Shown here piece by piece: positions 1-10,863 of a stretch of 64,000 nt of DNA. The stretch covers positions 434,001 to 498,000 of the forward strand of contig NW_023503313.1 in assembly GCF_014529535.1 (NCBI RefSeq), written 5' to 3'. The translations under genes and the position numbers were made by a program. The notes under the pieces were generated by a model. The model saw only the letters and a program-made list of their open reading frames with translations, was not told where the DNA came from and ran no database searches. Source of the DNA: Bradysia coprophila. Taxonomy: Eukaryota; Arthropoda; Insecta; Diptera; Sciaridae. Within the stretch, counting starts at the first letter, position 1. Every line of letters starts with the position of its first letter.

Positions 1-348
1 GGGAATACAGCCCTCCCCTTCGGGTCGGGCTGTAACACCCCACTTATCAAATACACAACTTGGTACCTCGGAAGTAATATACTATTACTGGTCCAAAAGA
101 TTACTATGAAAATATGAAAATTGTCTTTTAAAATGCCCAAAGTGATTTAATTTAAAATTTGAACGACAAATGACTTCGAAATTTTGTGTCACGGTCTCAC
201 CTTTACCTTAACTACAATTTAATGGATTCTAATACCACTCATTGACATCCAAAACGAATCTACCCAAATATTCGATACAAGCTCTTGATGCATGGGCTAT
301 TCAATACTATTGAATCAATAGTCCTTGATGTGTATTTATCAGGATATA
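1..348. other. window edge, no gene; short GC-rich hairpin at 8-33
   Basis: No coding signal is seen. The first 35 bases hold a GC-rich hairpin (ACAGCCC and GGGCTGT arms around a CCCC TTCG GG centre) that stands out from the AT-rich surroundings. It may be the edge of a repeat cut by the window start. The rest is AT-rich unique-looking DNA. Confidence 0.4.
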
Positions 349-478
349 TTACTGGCAATTTGAATTACCGAATCTACCTAAATTACCGATGAAATTACCT
401 AATTTACTGACAGAATTAGGAAATTTCAGTAATTTCATCGGTATTTTAGGTAAATTGGGTAATTCAAATTACCAATAA
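349..478. repeat. foldback of about 125 bp with imperfect inverted arms
   Basis: The left arm from about 354 reads GGCAATTTGAATTACC, then CTACCTAAATTACCGATG and AAATTACC. The reverse complement of the right arm (about 425-475) reads GGTAATTTGAATTACCC, then TTTACCTAAAATACCGATG and AAATTACT. The arms match over nearly their full length with a few mismatches, so the unit can fold into a single long hairpin. It looks like a decayed MITE or foldback element; no clear target-site duplication was found. Confidence 0.6.
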
Positions 479-496
479 TAGTCACTGGTATTTAAA

Positions 497-1012
497 CAGT
501 CAGAGGCAGTGAAATTTCAGCATGAATTTGCTTCAGCTGATCCACACATATATAATCACCCGAAAACCACTTACGTGTGACGCAAGTCCATTTATCCACT
601 TACAAATGAACTGATATCGGTGGGGGTGACGTTCCAACACGTAAAAACAAATGCGTCATGACGCGTCCCAATTAGCAGATGCCAGATGATGTGGATAGTT
701 TAAACAACGCAAACGACGCAGTAGGCCAAAATTCTCATATAAATTCAGTTTTTTATGTTGGTATATACCACTGCGTTACGGACGTTCCATATAAAATAAG
801 AGGCCAAATGACCGTTACAAAGATCTATTCTTGTGCCTTTTATTGGAGTGCGTTTGTGCGTTAGTTCCTCAGTCCTTAGAAAAAAATGTTAATTTTGTGT
901 GTGTGTACGGACTTGCGTCACGGCGCTTCACTAAACAGTTTTGATTGTTTGTGTAGATCAGCGGAAAAACAGCTGAAGCAAATTCATGCTGAAAATTCAC
1001 TGCATCTAACTG
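497..1012. mobile_element. TIR element, long copy (516 bp) of a MITE family present three times in the window
   Basis: The left end starts CAGTCAGAGGCAGTGAAATT and the right end is its inverted counterpart (CAGTTAGATGCAGTGAATTT read inward), followed by matching stretches GCATGAATTTGCTTCAGCTG. Inside lies a second inverted pair (GACGCAAGTCC near 580, GGACTTGCGTC near 910). The terminal arms match the shorter copies at 12058 and 30493, but the middle differs. A TA next to the ends suggests a Tc1/mariner-like mobiliser; that class is inferred. The small open frame at 679-864 has no recognisable product. Confidence 0.75.
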
Positions 1013-1239
1013 TATGTTAAATAATAATGTTGTTCTCTTGCCAAGCCCTCAAAACACGGCTTGACAGAGAAATTGGATCGTCGACTGTTTCGTGTAAATT
1101 GATTTGATAATCTGACCATTAATCTATAATATAAAGTTTAATGTTTGTTGGTTTGTTTGTAATTGTCTCTCTATATGACCCAGAGAGGATTGAAACTTGT
1201 CATACCGACTACTTGGGAAAAGTTGGGAGGAAAGCATAT

Positions 1240-1620
1240 TTTTTTTACATTTTCATGCGTTATTTAACGCGTGAAATTAATTTTGGGGTAATTAGTTTAC
1301 GTTTGACGTGTGAAAATATTTTTTTTTGTAAAATTTATTTTTAACGCGTGAAAATATTTTAACGCTTGAAAATATTTTTAACGCATTAAAGTCGACGACT
1401 CTGAAATAAGTTATCCATTTCGCTTCTGCGTTTTCTCAGCTGGTCACTCATAAAAACAAAACTTACACTACTCTTACGATTTCAGTCGAAAAAACAAGTA
1501 TTTCGTTTGGAAGGAAAGGTTATTTTTGACGAGTGAAAATATTTTGTGAAAACAGTAGGTATTTGAGGAAAATATATTTTTGAGGGGTGAAAATATTTTT
1601 GATTTAACAATCTTTCAATA
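1240..1620. repeat. degenerate short repeat of a GTGAAAATATTTT unit
   Basis: Variants of ACGCGTGAAAATATTTT recur at irregular spacing between about 1258 and 1610 (GCGTGAAAATATT, GCTTGAAAATATT, GAGTGAAAATATT, GGGTGAAAATATT). Spacing is not constant enough for a clean satellite. No gene is seen. Confidence 0.45.
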
Positions 1621-1835
1621 TTTCCCGAGTGGGTGCTAGTGTAATATGATATAAAAATGTTAAGGCAAAGGGAAAAACGTATATGAAAGAAATGACCAGT
1701 GTATATGGATATAATGTGATTTTCAATGTTATTTGTTCTCTATAAAATCCTTACAGTTGGTTTAAGCTTAAAGCTATCATTCGAAAGCTTTCCTCCATTT
1801 CAAAGGACTGAAGAAAAATCTTTCACTTCTTTATT

Positions 1836-2110
1836 CTTCTTCTTCTTCTTTTTCGGCCTGTTTCTATCCACTGCTTCTCCAACTTCTTTCCATTTCGTAC
1901 GATTCGTCTTAATTCCGTTTGTCCATCTCTCTGGTGGTCTACCTATAGCTCGTCCTTTATATGGTAGCCAGTTCATGATCTTTTTGGTCCAACGTTCGTC
2001 TGTCCTTCTTGCAATATGTCCCGCCCAGCTCCATTTCAGAGATGCTTTTCTTTCCATGACATCAACGACCCTGGTTTGTTGTCGAATCCATTCTTTATTA
2101 TATAGTGTTA
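1836..2110 (-). mobile_element. 3' tail of a non-LTR retrotransposon (LINE) reverse transcriptase ORF
   Basis: Read on the minus strand, this segment encodes the typical C-terminal tail of insect LINE endonuclease/reverse transcriptase proteins: a KEWIRQQTRV start, then LKWSWAGHIARR, W-KKI, WLP, and IGRPPERWTNGIK, ending in a lysine run over a GAA-rich tract. Only about 90 residues of the family's roughly 900-1000 remain, so it is a 5'-truncated dead copy. The family resemblance is recognised from the LKW-WAGH and GRP--RW motifs; the exact clade is uncertain. Confidence 0.8.
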
Positions 2111-2156
2111 ATTTATATTTTCCTATCAATAACAGATGACTATAACGTATAACCAT

Positions 2157-2798
2157 GCCCCTGCTGTAATGCTAGCTCTCTAGTATCTTTCGATAGAAAA
2201 GAAAGACGATTCGTATTAAAACAGGGGCTCGTACTTGAAAGTTCTACGCTATCTGTCTTAAATGAATGGGCAAACAATTGCAAGCCTGTGATATGCATGC
2301 TATAACTAGTATCAAGCAAGATCTCATCATCATTATTAATCAAGAGAAGAGCACAAAAAAGTTCTTTCAACAATTTATCTATAAAATCGTGTTAATTATC
2401 TGAATTAAAAGAATTGACTTTAATTCCATCCGAACTGAATTATATACTCACATATCGAGTAACATTGTCGGCCGACGATAATATGTCGGGTATAAAGTCT
2501 CGTTAGATCGTTTCAGAGCGTAAAGCGCAATTCATCTTTCAATAGATAAGATATAAAAAAGTCATCATCGTGAATAGCATAATTAACCACTTTGTTAGTT
2601 CTATACGCCAGAAACTCGTTTTTTTTTGTATAGGTACACATATCAGTGTAACAAATGATTGTCCACAACAGTATTTTGTGTTTTTGAATTCATTCAGACT
2701 TCGCACTGATCGACTGTACACATATTCAAAGTAGCTGGATTGTGTTTTCTGCAATTTGTTGTGTACGAAGGTCGAATAAATAAGAAATTGTTTGTAGA
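2157..2798. other. intergenic, upstream of the acyl-CoA synthetase; no gene seen
   Basis: AT-rich. Short open frames here lack homology signals or splice context. It holds whatever promoter serves the synthetase starting at 2799, but no convincing TATA/initiator pair was identified. Confidence 0.4.
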
Positions 2799-4782
2799 AT
2801 GAATAATTATCGGACGCTATTTGATAAAACAAACAAAATATGGAGCGGAGCAGGAGGTACATCGTTGCCACAATGGGATCAAAAACAATCCTTGGGAAGC
2901 GCACTCTTAAATGTATTGGCGAAGTTTCCCGACAAGATTGGTCAGGTAATTATTAGTTTCCGGTCTTTGTACACTTCTGCCAGGACCAAAAACCTGCAAA
3001 ACTCTTGAGGAGTAAGAAAGAAAATTTTTCTTCTGATTTCAGATAAGTGAAAACAATGGCATCCAAATGACAAACGGAGAAATACGGTGGAGATCCATAA
3101 GAGCGGCACAGAATCTGATCAATTTGGGAATCGGTTTCGATGATGTTATCCAAGTTATATCGAAAAATCACCACTACTTAGCTCCAATTATGTTTGGTGC
3201 ACTATCTATTGGAGCGCCTATAAATGCCATTGATGTTCAATTCACCAAAGGTTTGACCACAACCAAATTATTTGTCGTGATAGTTATAATCGATTTAATC
3301 GTTATATTCAGATGAAATGGTACATATGCTACAACTAGCGAAACCAAAGTTAATTTTATGCGACTTGAGCGTTCTTGATACACTGAATGGGGCTCTTAAG
3401 CAACTCCAAATGGATCGCCCAATTTTTGCATTCGATGGCAGTGCTGATGGAGTACAAAATGTTGAAGTTCTTTTCAACGAAACAGACGTGGAAAGCTTTG
3501 AGTACGAATTTAGCATTTTTGTCAGGCGCTGTTGAATAACATTCTTTCATGCTATTATCTTTACAGGCCTCCACCACTAATCGATGCAAACAAACACACA
3601 GCGATAATAGTATGTACTTCCGGAACGACCGGTTTTCCCAAGGGTGTGTGTTTGTCTCACATTTCCCTAATGGCAAAGTGCATCAAGACCGGGTAAATGT
3701 ACATTGTACACCTTGCATCAGTGACGGCTTCATTTTACAATCTCTTCACAGCATATCATCAGACGATGTTATGCTAAATTTTAGCTCTTTGTATTGGCTA
3801 ACTGGCTGGGCAACAATTCTTATGACTACATTGAATTCCGCTACTCGGATCATTACCACAAAGCCGTTCACTTCAGAGATTTGGCTGGACATTGTTCAAC
3901 GGCATAAAGTTACAGTGACGTTAACACCACCACATTTCATGGCCCTGATCCTTCAAGATCCTAAACTGAACACCACTGACATCTCTTCTTTGAAACTGTT
4001 CTTCTGTACCGGTGGTATGGTGTCCCATGATGTTTGCGATCGAATGAACAAACGTATGCCAAATGGTGTTGTATGTGTAGCGTATGCTATGAGTGAAACG
4101 GCAGGATTTATTTCCGGAAATATATCTGCATTACGCCCCGGATCGGTGGGTCAATTATTTCCCGGTTTTGATGCGAAAATAATCAACGACAACGGAGACC
4201 AATGTGGCATCGGGGAAAATGGGGAAATTTACTTTAAGCCGGCTTACAGATTCATCAGCTATTATGGTGATGAGGAAAATACAATCAAAACGATGGATTC
4301 AGATGGGTGGATTCGTACAGGAGATCTTGGTCATTTTGATGACGAAGGTTTTCTGTATCTGATCGACAGACAAAAGGAAATTTTAAAATACTTTAGCAGT
4401 CAAGTGTCACCGTCCGAACTAGAAAGTGTATTGATGCAGCATCCTGGTGTTGGGAATGTCTGTGTTGTTGGTATCCCAGACGATCTGGCGGGAGATTTGC
4501 CAGCTGCTGTTATTATTAAAAGTGCAACAACGGATGTAACGGAGGACGACATTAATTCACTAATGAAAAGTGAGTGTTGTACCAGACAAAACCGTTGATC
4601 ATTTGTATGAAGGAGAAATCACTAAACTTTCTGTATTTTCAGCCAAACTTTCCGACGTTAAGCAACTTCGCGGTGGAATTTACTTCGTTGACGAATTACC
4701 TGTAACACCTTCTGGTAAAGTTCTTCGCCGCAAAGTGCAAGAAATTGCATTGAAGTTTCGCAAAGAACGATCAGCACTTTAA
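2799..4782 (+). CDS. ANL-family acyl-CoA synthetase (luciferase-like / 4-coumarate-CoA ligase-like)
   Basis: Six exons join in phase: 2799-2945, 3043-3250, 3312-3501, 3567-3692, 3752-4569, 4643-4782, giving 542 residues, the usual family length. Family members activate a carboxylic acid with ATP and pass the acyl-adenylate to CoA. Visible motifs: the P-loop TSGTTGFPKG (199-208), the acid-substrate region YAMSETAG, the hinge region GWIRTGDLG then LIDRQKEILKY, and the C-terminal catalytic lysine in TPSGKVLRR (K522). The protein ends SAL, a weak variant of the peroxisomal SKL-type signal, so peroxisomal location is possible but inferred. The start is the only ATG that joins in frame to exon 2. 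The fatty or aromatic substrate cannot be told from sequence. It is convergent with the GH1 gene, 74 bp away. Confidence 0.9.
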
Positions 4783-4812
4783 AACGCAAATGTGTAACCA
4801 ATTCAAGTTGAG

Positions 4813-4821
4813 TTTATTAAA
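4813..4821. terminator. bidirectional poly(A) signal between convergent genes
   Basis: The nonamer TTTATTAAA supplies ATTAAA to the plus-strand synthetase (about 34 nt after its stop) and AATAAA to the minus-strand GH1 gene (about 40 nt after its stop). The two stops are only 74 bp apart, so the 3' ends of the two mRNAs should overlap. The use of both signals is inferred. Confidence 0.6.
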
Positions 4822-4856
4822 CGTTTGAATTTTTCCGTAAATTTTCCACATTTCTC

Positions 4857-7007
4857 CTAATCAGTGGGCATCATTCTCGTCTGAATGATGGACCGTAAAA
4901 ATGCAACCGAACTCTTTGCAGTTCGGGTCTTATTCGGACTAGTAAAGTCGATGTGGAACAAACCGAATCGTTCACTGAAAATCAGGCCATATGAGCTTGG
5001 TTTAGTTAAACAAGAAACAATGCTGTTCACACATACGTGTATCCCGCTGTCCATTCAAAATTATCGATTATACTCCATGTGGTGTGACCAACGACATTGC
5101 ATCGATCACGCAACACCGCATCGAGTACGGCTTGCAAATGACCTCGTAGATACTCAATCCGACCCTCATCTTCCAATTCTCCACTATCAGACCACCCGTT
5201 TTCAGTAATAAATACTTCGGGATTGCTGTATTGATTCTTAATCCAACTAAACACCCAAGTAAAAACCAAATTACTTTTGATGCTATGGTGTGCGGTACAC
5301 CCGCGGAGTTATAATATGCAACAAGTTCAATTCACTTCATGCTGTTCATCCAACATGATATCACGATATCAATTTTACGATACGTACCAACACATTCATT
5401 TGATCATTGAAATTGTTGGATCTTATAATCCCTTCCCCGTAATCAATAGATCACTTACTTGAGCAAAGCTCTTAAACCGTCAGGTGCGGATCGTAGCCAA
5501 CTGGACTTCGCAACTGGCCAGGTCTGATTCTGTGAAAGAATGCTATTTACGTCTTTATAGTACGACGGATTTGGCCAGCGAGTCGAGGCATCTGTAGCTG
5601 GTGTCGCATAATGACTGGTGTAGTAATTTAATCCTAAAAAGTCTGACGTTCCCTTTACGTAAACAATTTCGTCCGCAGTAAACTCTGGTAGTCGTGACCA
5701 TGTCCGACTTTCAGCAATACTGTTGTTGTTTACAACATTTGTCATTACAGGTGGATAGCCGCCAGTGCTTGAAAAAATGGGATGAGCAAACCATCCCAAC
5801 TAGAACATAAAGGTTTGTCTTATAGCAGAGCAGCAAAAGTCGTTTCTTCAGTCGTACCCAGAATTGCATTGATTGATCAGCTGCGGCGACGTCTGCCTCG
5901 TTACTAGCATCTAACGGCCACGTATAAGGACTGTTCAAGACAATACCAATTTTTCCAGTTTTGTCCGCATTGTAAAAATTGTGGTACATTCGATAAACGC
6001 GAGCGTTAGCCAACAGAACGTGATGACCACATAGATAGTCCCCGATTCCAGGCGAATTTACCAAAGGTGCATGGACCAAATTGCCGTGGCCTTTAAACAA
6101 AAATTATTTTCCGGTTAGAAAAATTGAAATCGGTCCTGTGTTTGTCACATTGTCTTACCATACTCGCAGAATATTATAGGTTCATTGAAGGTATTCCACA
6201 ATTTCACCTGTTTAGACATTCAAGGGTTATAAGGACATGCATCGCGATAATATCAAGGAATGTTTTCTTACTCGGTCGGCATATCTCTCAAACAACAATT
6301 TTGCGTATTGCTCAAAGTAATCCACAATTATTGGATTCGGCATACCGCCAAGCTGCTGCAGTTTTTCCGGCATGTCCCAATGGTACATCGTAATCATCGG
6401 TTCGATTTTATTTTTGATTAGTGCGTTGATGAGATTATCGTAGTATTGTAGTCCAAGCTCGTTGGCCGACGAAATGTCGCCAGTCGGTAAAATTCTTGAC
6501 CAACTGATAGAGAAGCGATAAAATTGCATTTTTGCCTCTACCAACGCCTTCACATCTTCCTCGTAAAATTCGTAAGAATTGGCCGCATCATTACCGTTCG
6601 AACCATCTAAAATCCTCTCCGGATAGTCACGCGTCATGACGTCCCAAACATTTTCGCCTTTTCCTGAGTTACAGAGTTGTCGATAAGTTTTGGAAAGCTT
6701 GAAAAACTACCTAACACCACTCAAACACATACCGTCAACGTTATACGCCCCTTCGATTTGATAAGCTGAGGATGCACTTCCAAATTTAAAAGTCGTTGGA
6801 AATTGTTGCGGAGTCGGAGGGGTGACATTATTCTTTTTCGATTGTGGAATCAATACCACGCATAGTACGACTCTGCACCAAAGTATGCAATTAGTTATTT
6901 ACGTTGAACAAGTAATTTTAGTGAAGAGAAACCTACGTTACAATTACAATCACTGCAGCCACTCCAATTATCCCGAGTCGTTTTGCATTCAAACAACCGA
7001 AAAACAT
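4857..7007 (-). CDS. GH1 beta-glucosidase / myrosinase-like, membrane-anchored form
   Basis: Eight exons on the minus strand (6937-7007, 6733-6872, 6272-6663, 6159-6207, 5858-6090, 5459-5799, 5037-5246, 4857-4974) join in phase to 517 residues. The family hydrolyses beta-glucosides with retention. The acid/base glutamate lies in TFNEP (E210) and the nucleophile in ITENG (E424); the substrate-site start [15 protein letters not shown] and YHWDMP are also present. The N-terminus has a KR pair followed by about 20 hydrophobic residues ([20 protein letters not shown]), which looks like a signal anchor rather than a cleaved signal, unlike the sister gene at 8743. One codon is inserted before the NVVGHTTW block relative to that gene, and the last exon is the same length (118 bp) in both. 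The natural glycoside is unknown. Confidence 0.92.
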
Positions 7008-8742
7008 TTTACCGAAATTTCCAACTTCCCAATTACTTTGAGATTAATTTACAACAATACAATCAATTGTTTCAAAGGGAATCAGTATAATCTGCCTATC
7101 TGTTCCAACCATTAGGCGTAAGTAAATCAACTAAACTTAACAGAAAATTAATTTGACAATTTAATGGCTCAATAATTGATATCACCTATTCCTACGTGCG
7201 TGTAAATCATATTCATACGTTCAGTTGAAGTGCCTGATAACAACAGTCACACTTCCCACTAAAGAGTTGAACTGGACACCACACCGGCCACGAAATGGAA
7301 AAGCAATTCCGTGAACTGACAAGCAGATAATTTAATAAAATCACACTTTCAGCTCTGCTAAGGCCGTCACATCACTCATCACACTCTTAAACAAATTGGA
7401 GATCTGTATCATTACAAATAAAACAAGCCATTTTGTCAAAACGTGCCGATTCTATCGCGCCATTGTTATCAATTTTGTGGGGGCTACGCTGTAGATTATT
7501 TAAATGTTTATAGCAACGATAGAGGAATCCCCATCCAGCATAGTGGAGGTCAAACAGACGAAATCCTTGAACCAATAGTGTACAATCTAATTTTCGTAAC
7601 TTTTGAAACTTACAGATCCGTTGAGTCAGTTAGCAATAGATGACCTTTTGTTACCTTAGAATGTTAAATGATCTCAGCTTTTATTCGTACTCCAACTCAA
7701 TTCATAAATGTGTGTTAAAACTAAAGAAGGAACAGATTTAGGATCGCTGTGTTTCAGTAATTCTATTGATGATATCACAGCTGTGATGAAATGTTTAACG
7801 TCTGAACGTTAATAAAGTAAAACACCAGACTATACTTTATTCAACAATATGCTCACCACATTCACAATCACAATATGCTTACCGATTCAACTAAGCGAAA
7901 TTTTCAGATATTCTGCATGGTAAATACCTCGACTATAAAACTACATTACATAATCCTGAAGAGACAATACTCCAAGATTACTATTTTGGAGGAAAAATAA
8001 TCTTTTTCAGATAAATCAATTAAAGTGGCGAATATTCGTATCATTTTAGCGGTAGTTGGTGTTATTGTTACTTCGAAGACCAGTTGAAGGCACTGGCCTG
8101 ACACTATTCACGCTATTCCTCATTTTTTAAATGCTACTATTCATAGAGTGTCCAGCCCGTGGTTGAAGGTTTGCGAGAGGTATAATATGTTTTACATTCT
8201 CCGTATTTGGTTGTTTAAACTGTCATGGACGAATGTTCCATTCCAACAACAAAATTAGGTTAATTTCTAGGCTTCCCTACACGTTCTTAGTTTCGGTTTA
8301 GCTTAGGTAAATTAGATGTACTCATTGTCTACAGATGATATGCTTTTGTTGCTATACGAAAATCTAATTTAATTGATCCGAAAAAGAAAGAAAGAAAATC
8401 TTAAACCATTTTTTCCCGACAAGAGTTCCAACAAAAACATTTTTAGCATTCGTTTGTGGCGTGACGGAAACCACCTTGTTTGTTAGGATACTTACTCACT
8501 GGACAAATCATGGAATTATTCAACTTATCAGTTCCACGCCATTTACGATACACACAATTGATATGTACGATACGTGATCATAGGACCGTTATGTGTGGCG
8601 ATAAATGTATCTAAGAAAATTATCCGATCGAACGTTTTATAAGTCTACTTCAAATTGTCAGTTAATTGTTTAATCATTTTCCACAGTTTTTAGTTAGCTG
8701 TGTAAACTCGCGAGGTTTACTAGTGTCCGATACAGTAACACA
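7008..8742. other. shared upstream region of the divergent GH1 pair; no gene seen
   Basis: About 1.7 kb of AT-rich DNA between the two GH1 start codons. It must carry both promoters. Open frames here are short and unrecognised. Only the plus-side TATA/initiator candidate near 8637 is noted separately. Confidence 0.45.
8637..8661 (+). promoter_or_regulatory. candidate core promoter of the plus-strand GH1 gene
   Basis: A TTATAAG box at 8637-8643 is followed by an arthropod-type initiator TCAGTT with its A at 8660, about 83 bp upstream of the ATG. The 22 bp spacing is short compared with the usual 28-31, so this is a moderate guess. Confidence 0.35.
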
Positions 8743-10715
8743 ATGAAAGCACAACTTTTCGCCGTTTGTTTGGTGGCTGGTTTTTGGTATAAAAAAAAAT
8801 CGATTTCCATAAAGAGGTTTTCATAGAAATTCTATTTACTCAATAGCCTATCGACGGGTCAAGTGCAAACATTCCCTCCTAATTTTCTGTTTGGCAGTGC
8901 AAGTGCATCTTATCAAGTAGAGGGTGGATGGGATGCAGATGGTATAATTAATATTTAATACTGCCTCATCTGTAAAGTTATTGAAAATGAAAATTTTCAT
9001 TCAGGAAAAGGACCGAGTATCTGGGACGAACTAACACATAAATATCCAGACAAAGTATACAACCGGGAGAATGGAGATATTGCGTGTAACTCATACGAAC
9101 TCTACAAGGAAGATGTTCAGTTATTGAAAGATGCAAATGTACGTTGTTTTGTGTGCTTCCGGTCAAAAACTCCCCAAATAAAAAAAAATATTTCACAGAT
9201 GGACTTCTATCGGTTTTCAATATCGTGGTCTCGTGTCATGTCGGGTGGTGACAATGCAACCGTTAACGAGGCAGGTCTACAGTACTACGACAATTTAATT
9301 AACGAACTAATAGCAAATGACATTCAGCCAATGATAACATTGTGGGTTTGCATTTCCTTCAGTGTTTGAACCCGATCCACTCTCATACAAAAAATGCATT
9401 TTTTTAAGGTACCACTGGGACTTACCTCAAGCCATTCAAGAAATCGGAGGATTGACAAATCCTCTGATTGTAAGGTATTTCGAAGACTATGCTGACCTCG
9501 TATTGAAAAGATACAGCGACCGCGTCAAGTACTGGTCAACATTCAATGAACCGATCATCATTTGTCAACATGGATATGGAAATCCGGATAGGGCACCGTT
9601 TGTTTATTCGGCTGGTATCGGTGTTTATTTGTGCTCGCACAATTTGTTGTTAGCACACGGTAAAATCTACGACTTATTCGATGCGAAATATCGAACAGAG
9701 GGCAGTAAAATGGGAATAGTTATCAGCTGTGGATTCAGCTTTCCGTTGGATGAAAACAATCCAGATGATGTGGCTGCTGCTGATAGAGCCATGCAATTTA
9801 GTGTAAAGTTAAATTATGCCAGACAAAAAGAGAACATAAATCGAATTTGCTGTGTATTTCCTATAGTGCGGCATGTACGGTCATCCAATATTCAGTAGAA
9901 CTGGCGGCTACCCGCCCATAATGGTTGAGGTAATAAATGAGTTGAGCAAAAAGGAAGGTAGAGCTTGGTCTCGACTACCATACATGAGTGCTGAGGTTAG
10001 AGATTCATTGAGAGGTTTGCAAATTGAGCTAATGAGCAGCAATTCGTCCCAGACTGAAAATAAATTTTGTTCACAGGAAAATCCGATTACTACGGACTGA
10101 ACTATTATAGTAGTGGTTTAGAAACAGCCTCGACATATGAACGTTCTGGTGAGCCTTCCTTTTGGACCGATCAATATACTAGCGGTATTAAGAATGCGTC
10201 TTGGCCTGTTGCCAAGTCCACATGGCTAGTTTCCGTACCGGAAGGTTTAAGGGGCATGTTAAAGTAAGTCGGACAATTGTTGAAAAAAATGTTATTCAAA
10301 AATCGAATTTTGTTTTACGAATGCAGTTGGATCAAAAACCAATACGATAATCCAGAAATAATAATCACCGAAAACGGTTGGTCAGACGATGGAGAATTAG
10401 AGGATACCGGTCGGATAGCATACCTTCGGGGTCATTTAAAGGCTGTTCTAGATGCAATTGACGATGGCGTAAATGTTACCGGACACACAACGTGGAGTCT
10501 GTTGGATAACTTCGAGTGGATGATGGGATATTCGTAATGTCTAAACTACAATACATTTCCACAGAATTTGTGAAACTAAATTTCATTATCATTTCAGCGA
10601 AAGGTTCGGTATTCATTACGTTGACTTTGACGATCCAGCCAGACCTCGTACACCAAAGGCTTCAGTGGCATTTTTAAGGAATGTTATTCAAACAAGAATC
10701 GTTCCAGATGAATGA
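8743..10715 (+). CDS. GH1 beta-glucosidase / myrosinase-like, secreted form
   Basis: Nine exons (8743-8786, 8847-8941, 9005-9138, 9199-9341, 9409-9802, 9867-10014, 10077-10263, 10327-10533, 10598-10715) join in phase to 489 residues, the normal GH1 length. The N-terminus ([20 protein letters not shown]) is a clear signal peptide, so the enzyme is probably secreted, perhaps into the gut. The acid/base glutamate is in STFNEP (E186), the nucleophile in IITENG (E397), and the C-terminal block [13 protein letters not shown] is present. Exon 4 uses a GTGGGT donor, chosen because it alone restores the conserved LYHWDLP reading. Compared with the minus-strand paralogue it keeps extra introns between the YQVEGG and YHWD blocks and before SDYYGLNYY. 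Poly(A) signal AATAAA at 10786. Glucosinolate cleavage versus general beta-glucosidase activity cannot be decided. Confidence 0.92.
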
Positions 10716-10863
10716 TTTTACACTTTTGTTGTTATGTCATAAACTTTCGCTCTGTTTGTTACTCAAAGGGTTGTATTGACGCAGAATAAAAACAAGAACT
10801 CAATCAGCAACAATTACGTTTAATTACTTGACGACGTCTAAAACTGATGCCAACAACAGCTTA

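Noticed and set aside
3549-4598. The 349-codon frame of the synthetase taken as a single exon from 3549
   Set aside because: Its first 60 or so codons are in the wrong frame; the true reading PPPLID...TSGTTG uses exon 3567-3692 and then splices to 3752.
4857-10715. Horizontal transfer of the GH1 genes from bacteria or plants
   Set aside because: Both carry several insect-style introns, insect promoter and poly(A) signals, and the sequence pattern of insect myrosinase-like GH1 proteins.
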